Source of the DNA: Spiribacter halobius
GTDB taxonomy: Bacteria; Pseudomonadota; Gammaproteobacteria; Nitrococcales; Nitrococcaceae
Reading direction: 5' to 3'
DNA: 64,000 nt
NCBI RefSeq assembly: GCF_020883455.1
Contig: NZ_CP086615.1
Coordinates: 3,650,501-3,714,500, forward strand
The position numbers and the translations under genes are program-made. Under the pieces are notes generated by a model. That model saw only the letters and a program-made list of their open reading frames with translations. It searched no databases and was not told the DNA's origin. Shown piece after piece: positions 21,139-29,100 of this stretch (position 1 is its first letter; each line of letters begins with the position of its first letter).

Positions 21139-21558
21139 ATGACATTCGACGAGGCCCGGCTTCGACAAATCTTTGAACGAACCCAAGGGCGGTGTCACTT
21201 GTGTCGTCGCCCCCTTGCCTTCTCCAACCATGGGCGCTCAGGGCACCGCGGTGCCTGGGAGGTGGAACACTCGATTCCCAGAAGTCGTGGGGGCACGAAC
21301 CGGCTCAATAACCTCTATGCGGCGCACATTACGTGCAATCGCTCGAAGGGGGTAAGAAGCACATCGGCAGCGCGGCGCCGTCACGGGTATCGAGCGGCGC
21401 CGCGCTCCGCCAACACCGTGAGGCGCGATGCGAGTCTGGGCGGCGTCGTTGGCGCGCTGATCGGCGCCGCTCTCGTTCCTCCGCATGTTCGTCTATTGGG
21501 GCTAGCCGCGGGTGCGGTGCTCGGCTATGCGACTGGCGAGCAAGTCGAACCCGAATGA
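21139..21558 (+). CDS. HNH endonuclease with a C-terminal glycine-rich hydrophobic tail
   Basis: The 139-residue protein carries an HNH/treble-clef nuclease in residues 1-75: RCHLCRRPLAF (Cys19, Cys22), EVEHSIPRSRGGTNRLNNLY (Glu-His of the metal site and the conserved Asn) and ITCNRSKG. Residues 95-130 form a hydrophobic, glycine-spaced stretch (GGVVGALIGAALVPP, GLAAGAVLGYATG) like a glycine zipper, which could insert into membranes or form a helical hairpin. A nuclease joined to a glycine zipper is unusual. It belongs to the same operon as DUF3892 and DUF2188. It may cut invading DNA or, on release, host DNA (inference). Confidence 0.8.
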   Translation: MTFDEARLRQIFERTQGRCHLCRRPLAFSNHGRSGHRGAWEVEHSIPRSRGGTNRLNNLYAAHITCNRSKGVRSTSAARRRHGYRAAPRSANTVRRDASLGGVVGALIGAALVPPHVRLLGLAAGAVLGYATGEQVEPE

Positions 21559-21577
21559 TAGGCGACGACTCAACATG

Positions 21578-21614
21578 TTGACGATACAGACTACATCAGT
21601 ACTATATATTGTAC
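21578..21614 (+). promoter_or_regulatory. Candidate internal promoter and palindrome before the MBL gene
   Basis: The 79-base gap before the MBL gene is AT-rich compared with its surroundings. It holds TTGACG (21578-21583), TATATA (21603-21608, spacing 19) and the near-palindrome GTACTATATATTGTAC (21599-21614, 14 of 16 positions symmetrical). The MBL/E2-E1-JAB/4TM half may therefore have its own regulated start. Confidence 0.42.
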
Positions 21615-21637
21615 CTTGGCCGTGAAGGGACGCCACG

Positions 21638-22804
21638 ATGACGGCTAACATCGCTTTCTTTCCCGTGGGCAACGGGGACATGACGCTTATCGAGCTGGAG
21701 TCAGGGCGGCGAATCCTGATCGACGTGAACATTCGTCAGGGGGCGGACGATCCCGGTGATGAGACGCCGAATGTTACCCAGGAGCTCCGGAACCGACTCT
21801 CTCGAGACGCCGACGGGCGTTTGTTCGTCGACGCCCTCCTGTTGAGCCACCCAGATGCGGACCACTGCCGCGGCCTTCGTAAGCACTTCCACTTGGGACC
21901 ACCAGCGGAGTGGTCGAAGAGCGATGACAAGATCATCGTGCGTGAGCTCTGGTCATCGCCGATGGTGTTCCGCAGGGCCTCAAGCAGGATGACGCTGTGC
22001 GATGACGCCAAGGCCTTCAACACCGAGGCTCGACGGCGTGTGCGGCGGTTCAGGGAGGCGGGTCACTCGGTTAGCGATGGAGATCGCATCCTGATCCTGG
22101 GTCGAGACGAGAATGGGAAGACCAACGGACTCGAGGAGATTCTGGTTGAGGAAGCCGGGACATTCTCACGGGTCAACGGTCTCGACGATGCAACGATGGT
22201 CGCCCGCCTGCTCGCTCCCATGCCGAAGTCTGACGACGCTGAGGAAGAGGAGAAGGCGGCCAAGAATCAGTCGAGCACCATCCTGCAGTTTCAGCTTTCA
22301 GGGGGCGGGAGCCCGGACCGATGCCGCTTCCTGACCGGAGGCGATGCTGGCGTCGCCATCTGGGAGCGCCTCTGGAACCGCCACGCGAGTCAACCGGAGC
22401 ACCTCTCGTACGACGTTCTACAGGCCCCGCATCACTGTTCCTGGCGCTGCCTCTCCCACGACAGCTGGAGTGACCTCGGCGAGAAGGCGCAGGTTTCTGA
22501 GCACGCACGCTCGGCCCTGGCGCAAGCGCGGCCGGGGGCGGTAATCATCTCGAGCAGCGTCCCCATCCGTGATGAGGACAGTGACCCGCCGTGCACGCGA
22601 GCGAAGCGCGAATATGAGGCAATCATCAAGGAGGCCGGTGGTGATGAGTTCCGCTGCGTCGGTGAGCACCCCTCGGAGGCGCATCCGGCCGTCTTGGAAT
22701 ACGAGATCGGCCCCTATGGCCACACCCGCAAGGCCGCGGCCGTGGCGCCGGCGATATTGACCGACTCCACCGCGGTAGCGAGTGAGCCACGAGGGCATGG
22801 CTAG
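21638..22804 (+). CDS. Metallo-beta-lactamase-fold hydrolase of the ubiquitin-like operon
   Basis: The 388-residue protein has a ComEC-like MBL fold: VGNGDMTLIEL and RRILIDVN at the N-terminus, the metal motif LLSHPDADHCRGL (His71-Pro-Asp-Ala-Asp-His76), FLTGGDA near 230 and QAPHHCSWR near 265. Such domains hydrolyse phosphodiesters, nucleotides or other esters with two metal ions. A long flexible tail (about residues 355-388, Ala/Thr-rich) ends in RGHG, so the protein has a C-terminal glycine. Its stop overlaps the start of the E2-E1-JAB gene, showing tight coupling. It could be the effector enzyme, a regulator of a nucleotide signal, or the substrate of conjugation (all inferred). Confidence 0.85.
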   Translation: MTANIAFFPVGNGDMTLIELESGRRILIDVNIRQGADDPGDETPNVTQELRNRLSRDADGRLFVDALLLSHPDADHCRGLRKHFHLGPPAEWSKSDDKIIVRELWSSPMVFRRASSRMTLCDDAKAFNTEARRRVRRFREAGHSVSDGDRILILGRDENGKTNGLEEILVEEAGTFSRVNGLDDATMVARLLAPMPKSDDAEEEEKAAKNQSSTILQFQLSGGGSPDRCRFLTGGDAGVAIWERLWNRHASQPEHLSYDVLQAPHHCSWRCLSHDSWSDLGEKAQVSEHARSALAQARPGAVIISSSVPIRDEDSDPPCTRAKREYEAIIKEAGGDEFRCVGEHPSEAHPAVLEYEIGPYGHTRKAAAVAPAILTDSTAVASEPRGHG

Positions 22805-25106
22805 CCGGGATCGGGGTGGAGCGCACGATCCACCATGGGCAGTCCAGCAGGCAGTTCGCGTGCTTGGACGCGACCCAAAAGTCAGACCAGCCGCCGCGCC
22901 TCGATGGGTGGACGAAATTGGATGCTGGGTGGTTGAAGCAGACTTCGCCGTCGAGCTCCCAGGGGCATACAAGTCGCAAGGATGCTCCCCGAGCGGCGTT
23001 ATGTCCGTCGAGACGGTGCGCTTCGCCTTTCCTGAGTCCTATCCGCTGGATCCTCCCGAGATTTCTCTGCGTGAGGGCTTTCCTCGTAACTTCCCCCACA
23101 TCCAACCCTGGCTGACCACCGATAATCGCCCTGTCCCCTGCGTCGTCGACGAACCGCTCAGCGAATTCTTTCTCAGTGATGGGTTAGTGGCGGTTGTCCA
23201 CCAGGTCGCGATTTGGCTCGAACGGGCCGCGGCGGGCACGCTCATCGATCCTAACCAGGGCTGGGAGCCTGTCCGGCGGGATGGGCTTAAAGACTTGGTG
23301 GCAGTAGATCGCACCCGGCTAATCGAAAAACTCGACGACCGGGGCGGCTTCCGCTGCCTCGAGATGGCCTATTGGCGATCAAAACCCAGCGTGGGACTTG
23401 CCGTAAGTTCCGTTCTCGTCGCGAATAGCGAAGTTCCTCTGAGCGCTTCCGCACTTACATCGGTTTACTGCACGGAACCACCCTTGACTGACGATACCGA
23501 GCGCGGACGAGGCGTGGCGTTGCTGGTCTGGCCGGGCAAATCCCCCGACGGCTCGCCGCTCGTCTGCGACCAGTATCTGCCGGAGACCGTATCGAGCCTT
23601 GCCGAACTCCGCGAGAGGGCTCGAATCTACGGCTGTGCGCAAGAACTCCGGGAGGCGCTGACCGCATTCAGGACCGCCCTTAAAAGCCAGGAATCCAAGG
23701 CCCTTCCGCTCACGATCATATTGTGCGCACGGCGCCCCTACGAGGTCATTGGTGAAGGAAGCTGTACGGAGCTGTGTGCCTATGTCACCCACTTCCGTGC
23801 GCCAATGGCATTCCCGGAGGGGGATCGCACGCCCGTCAGACCTGCAGGGCTGCGCGATCGCGTATCCCGCCCGTTGCTTGCAAGAATGAGCGGCGGCGAC
23901 GAGGAGGCGCCAAGAATCCCCTGGACCCTGGTCGGCGCCGGAAGCCTCGGCTCAAAGGTTGGGCTTCATCTCGCGAGAGCCGGGCAGGCGCCGGAGGCCG
24001 TAGTCGACCCAACGGTGATGAGCCCACACAACGCTGCCCGTCACGCGTTGATTCCGTCCGACACCATGGCGCCTGGCTGGCTAGGCGTGAAGGCATCCGG
24101 ACTCGCGCAGGCCTTCGAGGCACTTGATCAGCCCGCTCGTGCCGTGGAGGAAGATGCTGCATCCCTGGTGCAGAGCACGCGACGGAGTGGGGCGTGGTCG
24201 CGTCGTACTTGGGCTGTGGTCAATTCGTCGGCGTCGTTGCGCGTGCGCGAGGCGCTCGCAGCGGCAGACGCAAAGCTGTTGCCCGCTCGAGTCATTGAGA
24301 TGCTTCTGTTCGGTGGCGGACAACTAGGCGTCCTGACAGCGGAGGGGGAGGACCGAAACCCCAACACGGCAGACTTGATGGTCGAGCTGTATCGCCTGGC
24401 TGTCGAGGACGCCGATATCCGTCACCGTCTGCGCACGGACGATGCCCCGTTCGGCCGAGTTCGGGTTGGACAGGGTTGCGGTTCGCTGACCATGCGAATG
24501 TCGGATGCAAGAATCTCGCTGTTCGCGGCCGGGATGGCGGAATATTTGCTTGCAGCGCAGCGGCGGGACCAACAAGCAACGGTGGGAGAACTGCTTGCCG
24601 GGCGTCTTGATTCCGGGGCGATGGGAGTGAACTGGGAGCGCCGGACCATCCCCCCTGTCACGGTTATCGCGCCCAAGGATCATCGCGATTGGCAGGTGCG
24701 TATCCACGGAAATGCCGTCAAGGAAATCGCTGCGGAGACGGCCCGGTATCCGGAGGTGGAGACCGGCGGCGTCATCATGGGCCGGGTCTCGGAGACGCGA
24801 AAGACCTTCCACGTTGTCGACGTCCTGCCCGCACCACCGGACAGCATCCGGTCACCAACAGAGTTCATCCTCGGGACCGGCAACCTGTGTCGAGCCATTA
24901 CCGAGTACGTTGAGGGATCGGCTTTGGGCCTAAGCTGCCTCGGAACTTGGCACAGCCATCTGAATCAGTCCGGGCCGTCCCTTACCGATGAGCGAACCGC
25001 TGAGGCCTTGCAGATCGCCCGCAGCGCGCCAGCGCTACTGCTCATTCGAGCGACCGACCGTTTCCACGCGGCGATGGGGCACTCGGACCAGGTGAACGCG
25101 GAATAG
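22797..25106 (+). CDS. E2-E1-JAB triple-fusion ubiquitin-like conjugation and deconjugation enzyme
   Basis: The protein is about 769 residues. Residues 1-160 form an E2/UBC-like domain (VRFAFPESYPLDPPEISL, FPHIQPWL) with a likely catalytic Cys115 in RPVPCVVDEPLSEFF. Residues about 370-590 form an E1/ThiF domain: nucleotide loop LVGAGSLGSKVGLHLARAG at 378-396, VDPTVMSPHNAARHAL, and a probable catalytic Cys561 in GQGCGSLTMRMSD. Residues about 635-760 form a JAB/JAMM isopeptidase: Glu655 (VETGGVIMGR), His719 and His721 in TWHSHLNQSGPSLTDE. All three active sites look complete. In CBASS the E2-E1 (Cap2) and JAB (Cap3) functions are separate proteins; here they are one chain. The ATG at 22797 overlaps the MBL stop; an in-frame GTG lies at 22782. 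No ubiquitin-like gene or CD-NTase is visible nearby. Confidence 0.85.
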   Translation: MASRDRGGAHDPPWAVQQAVRVLGRDPKVRPAAAPRWVDEIGCWVVEADFAVELPGAYKSQGCSPSGVMSVETVRFAFPESYPLDPPEISLREGFPRNFPHIQPWLTTDNRPVPCVVDEPLSEFFLSDGLVAVVHQVAIWLERAAAGTLIDPNQGWEPVRRDGLKDLVAVDRTRLIEKLDDRGGFRCLEMAYWRSKPSVGLAVSSVLVANSEVPLSASALTSVYCTEPPLTDDTERGRGVALLVWPGKSPDGSPLVCDQYLPETVSSLAELRERARIYGCAQELREALTAFRTALKSQESKALPLTIILCARRPYEVIGEGSCTELCAYVTHFRAPMAFPEGDRTPVRPAGLRDRVSRPLLARMSGGDEEAPRIPWTLVGAGSLGSKVGLHLARAGQAPEAVVDPTVMSPHNAARHALIPSDTMAPGWLGVKASGLAQAFEALDQPARAVEEDAASLVQSTRRSGAWSRRTWAVVNSSASLRVREALAAADAKLLPARVIEMLLFGGGQLGVLTAEGEDRNPNTADLMVELYRLAVEDADIRHRLRTDDAPFGRVRVGQGCGSLTMRMSDARISLFAAGMAEYLLAAQRRDQQATVGELLAGRLDSGAMGVNWERRTIPPVTVIAPKDHRDWQVRIHGNAVKEIAAETARYPEVETGGVIMGRVSETRKTFHVVDVLPAPPDSIRSPTEFILGTGNLCRAITEYVEGSALGLSCLGTWHSHLNQSGPSLTDERTAEALQIARSAPALLLIRATDRFHAAMGHSDQVNAE

Positions 25107-25113
25107 CGGCGCG

Positions 25114-25851
25114 ATGCACCAGCAGTTCGGTCTTGACGAGTATGAGCTAAAGGCACGACTTGCCCCGGCAATGACAAGCCTGCTTGGAGCGCTTACAGCA
25201 GCGGTCCTTCTCCTCCCGGCACCCGAGACGCGATGGCCCACAATCGTTTTGCTCTTGCTTACCGTCGCCTTTGCGCGCGGCATCGCTCATACGGTCCGCG
25301 ATCGAGGCAGAGAGATAGAGCGCCGCCTCTATCGCGAATGGGGCGGCAAACCTTCCGTCGCGATGCTCCGGCACTCCGACTCGCGGCTGCCTGCGGCCGT
25401 TAAGCACCGATACCACGGCATCCTTAGCCAGCGCGTCCCGGAACTCACCTTGCCAACACCGAACGAGGAGGCTGCCTCCCCCGAAGCGGCTGATGAGGCC
25501 TACGAGGCAGCAAGTAAGTGGCTGCTTGAACAAACGCGCGACCCGACGCGCTTTCGGCTGCTGTTCGCCGAGAACATCAATTATGGCTTCCGCCGGAACC
25601 TGCTGGCAGCAAAGCCTTTCGGGGTCGTGGCGGACGTCCTAGCGGTACTGCTCATCATCGGCCTGGCCATCATGCAATCCGAGGGGGACTTGGTCACCCT
25701 GGCATCTCAAGCCGATTTCTGGAGCCTGGGTGGTGCCGCAATAGCAGCCTTGCATCTTTTGTGGCTGACCGTGGTCGTGACTCCGAATTGGGTGCGCATG
25801 ACCGCTGAGCGCTATGCCGAGCAACTACTCGCCGCGTGCGACGTCCTTTAG
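25114..25851 (+). CDS. Four-helix membrane protein, probable effector of the operon
   Basis: The 245-residue protein has two hydrophobic hairpins: residues about 19-38 with 41-57, and about 170-186 with 198-220. Between them lies a soluble domain of 110 residues (RLYREWGGKPSVAMLRH, AVKHRYHGILSQR). I do not recognise the family. The layout resembles the four-helix membrane effectors seen beside CBASS genes, which depolarise the membrane, but similarity was not tested. It starts seven bases after the E2-E1-JAB stop, so it is the last gene of the same transcript. A role as pore-forming effector is inference. Confidence 0.7.
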   Translation: MHQQFGLDEYELKARLAPAMTSLLGALTAAVLLLPAPETRWPTIVLLLLTVAFARGIAHTVRDRGREIERRLYREWGGKPSVAMLRHSDSRLPAAVKHRYHGILSQRVPELTLPTPNEEAASPEAADEAYEAASKWLLEQTRDPTRFRLLFAENINYGFRRNLLAAKPFGVVADVLAVLLIIGLAIMQSEGDLVTLASQADFWSLGGAAIAALHLLWLTVVVTPNWVRMTAERYAEQLLAACDVL

Positions 25852-26185
25852 CATCACAACAGTTGTGGCGCACAGACGAAAATTTCCTGCCCGGGGCTTT
25901 AACATGAGCACGCCCGCACTAATCGGCCTGCAAGGAATTTCAGCCACCCCAGGATTTGCGGACGCCGGGGCAATTTAGAGGATCAGGCGCCCGAAAATGC
26001 CCGGGCGGGTTACGGTATGCTGGGCAACTCCATTCTGTAAGTTCACACTGCCATTACGTTCCGTCGACTGCGCAGTTGGCAGCTACCTTCGACGTACGCC
26101 TTGTACGCCGCACTCTCGCCGAAGGGTGCCTAACGAGAGGCACGCTCGGGGGATACCTTCGAGATAGCCCCAGTGATCGCGGTCG
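25852..26185. other. Gap between convergent defence genes
   Basis: About 330 bases between the stop codons of the 4TM gene and the giant helicase gene. No gene is supported. Short hairpins such as CACAACAGTTGTGG (25855-25868, arms ACAACTGTTGT-like) lie close to the 4TM stop and might help end transcription. No clear intrinsic terminator is seen. Confidence 0.4.
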
Positions 26186-29100
26186 CTACTCAGTGGCGTC
26201 CGATTCGCAGGCCTGCAGCAATCGAGCTCGGGCTGTGCTGCTAAGCCGCTTGATACCGCAGTACGCGGCCATCTCCCGGATCTGCGCCTCTCCGTCGAGA
26301 CCCTGGCGACGCGTATGGCGAGCGAGTGTCGCAAGCTCCTCGCGCGCGATGTCGTCCACCGACCGGGATTCGCCGGCCTCAGGCTCTCGGAACCAGCACC
26401 AGCTCTCCGGTGGGGCATTTGGAGACCAGAAAAAGGCGCTCCCGGCTTCCTTTGTCTGCACCCCGACTCGAGTCGCGAAGGCCATGACGCGCTTACGAAT
26501 CCTGCCTCCGGCACGCTGGAATCCGTGGGCACGGGCGATACGGCGCACCAGTAGCTCGTCCCTGATGGGGCCCTCGGCCTCGACAACCGCCTCGATCAGC
26601 CGCTTGAGGATGGGGTTGTAGCCCGGCTCGTAGAACTGCTCAGCGCTCAGCTCACCCTGGAAGGCCTGCATCTCGCACGGCCGGTAGCGGATGATCGGGC
26701 CAGCCTCTTCAAACAGGTCCGGGCCAGGCTGTGGCGGACCACCGGAGCTCGTTGGGCCTTCCGCGTAGAGCGCCCTACCTACCGGCTCTACCTCAGGCAC
26801 GCCTTCGTCGGCTTCAGCCGCCTCGTGCCCCTCTGCATCGAGGCTTTCATCATCCACGTCGGCGCTCGTCTCGGCCGCGAGGGTATCGTCGGCTTCCTGT
26901 CGGGCAGCTTCTGCCTCAGCTTCGGCCGCCCGTTGTGCCCGAGATGATTCCAGGAGCTCGGTCAGGCGGCAGTCGAGCGTCTCGAGCGCACCGGGCGCGT
27001 CAACCCACCAGTCAGTCGACCAGACCCGCAGGATCTCCCAGCCAAGCCCCCTCAGCACGGCCTCGCGGAGCTTGTCACGATCCCTTGCCGTTGCCGCCCG
27101 GTGGTAGGTCGCGCCGTCGCATTCGACACCGGCGAGGTATATGCCCGGCGCATCCGGGTGGACAACGCCGAGGTCCACCCGGAAACCGGAAACCCCGACC
27201 TGGGCATGCAGCTCCCAGCCGCGCTCGACCAGAGCCGTCGCGACGGCCTGCTCGAATGGGGAATCGAACTCGCCGCCAGGTATGTGCGTGGCCTCGGCGA
27301 GCGCTCTCGGCCCACGCTCTGCGTACTCGAGGAAGTGCCTGAAATCACGAACGCCGATCGCCTGCGTGCGGGCAAGGTTGATCTGCTCGGCCTTGAGCGT
27401 CGCGAACACCCGGAGCTCCTCGCGCGCGCGGGTAACGGCAACGTTGAGCCTGCGCTCGCCTCCATCGCGGTTGAGAGGGCCGAAGTTCATCGACACTCGC
27501 CCCTGGCGATCAGGGCCGTACGTCACCGAGAAGTAGATGATGTCCCGCTCATCGCCCTGAACACTTTCGAGGTTTTTCACCATGATCGGCTCAAGGGCAT
27601 CATCGGCAAACCAGGGCTCGGTTTCCGGGGCGTTGCGGCGCTCCTCGTCGAAGAGATCCTCGATCAGCCGCTGCTGCTCAGTGTTGAACGTCACGACACC
27701 GATGGACAGGTTCTTCGCGGCAAAGTCGGGGTTGCGGATACGCCGCATGACGTCCGCGACGAGAGCTCGCGCCTCCTCCTGGTTCGTTCGAGCGCCGCCC
27801 TTCTGGTAGACGCCATCCGGGACATGGTGGAAGCTCACCGCGCGGTCGTTGGTCACCGGGGCCGGGAAGGTGACCAGACCACCGCCGTAGTAGCGCTGAT
27901 TCGAGAACGCAATCAGGCTTTCATGGCGGCTTCGGTAGTGCCAGTTCAGCCGCTCCACCGGCAGGTTAGCGCCCATGCACTCATCGAGGATGCTCTCGAG
28001 GTCACGCTCGACATCCTCGTCCTCGTGCTCATCGTCATCCGCGCGATCGAAGAAGGTGGTCGGCGGCAGCTGCTTGGGGTCCCCGACGATGACCACCTGG
28101 CGGCCACGAGCAATGGCGCCGACGGCATCCCACACCGGGATCTGTGAGGCCTCATCGAAAATCACCACATCGAACTGGGCCTGTTCCGGGGAGAGGTATT
28201 GCGCGATCGACAAGGGGCTCATCAGCAGGCAGGGCGTCAGCCGCGTGAGCGCTGTCGGCATCTCCTCCACCAGCTGGCGCAATGGCTTGTGGCGACGCTT
28301 TTTCTCAAGCTCGCGCTTCAGCACCCCCCACTCTGAATTGCGGGTCACTTCCCCCTTGGTGGGAAGCTCGCCACTAAGCTTGGCCCGGATGTAGGCCTGG
28401 GTGAGCCTCGTGAACTCCTCGTCAAGACGGGCGAACTCGGAGATCGTATGCTCATGCTCGGCGGGGACGAAGCTGCGCAGGACCTCGTCCCGGTCCACAA
28501 CCGAGTTGATCCACCACCGGCAGTAGTTGACCTCCAGGGTCTCGCTCACCGCGCCGGTCTCGACTGCGCCATTCTCAACGGCCCTGACCAGCGGAGCCAG
28601 GCCCTTCGCCAGTGCCTCGTCGCGGACACGACGCCAGGCACACCAGGCGCGAAGCGTGTTCTCCTCGGCAACCCAACGACTGAGCTTGTCGGCGAGTGAC
28701 TTCGGCCAGTCATCGGCTTCGCGGGGCGCGAGGTCGTCGACCGTGCTCCCGGCACGGGCGGCGAGCGCTTGCAGATGCTCATCGAGCGTCTTTCGAGCGC
28801 TGAGCAACGCCTCTGCCGCTCTCCCCACGCTTCCGTCGGCGGCGAGCAGGGCATTGCCATCCGTGAGCAACCTCCGCACCGCCGCCTGAGTGTCCATGAG
28901 GTCATCGGGCGTTGCGGCGAGAGTGCCGATAGTTGCCCGCAGTTGAGAAAGCAGCTCCAGCGTCCCTCGCACCGCATCGACAGGCGTGTTCAGTCCAGCC
29001 CAAAGCCCGTTCGTATCACTTGCAAGGGACTCATACTCGGCGAGGGCGGCATCGAGTCGCTGGATCTCGGCGAGAACGGGTAGATCCACCGAGGCGTTCG

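Noticed and set aside
22782-25106. E2-E1-JAB protein as a plain thiamine/molybdopterin ThiF enzyme near thiC
   Set aside because: It has fused E2 and JAB domains and lies in a separate operon more than 8 kb from thiC.
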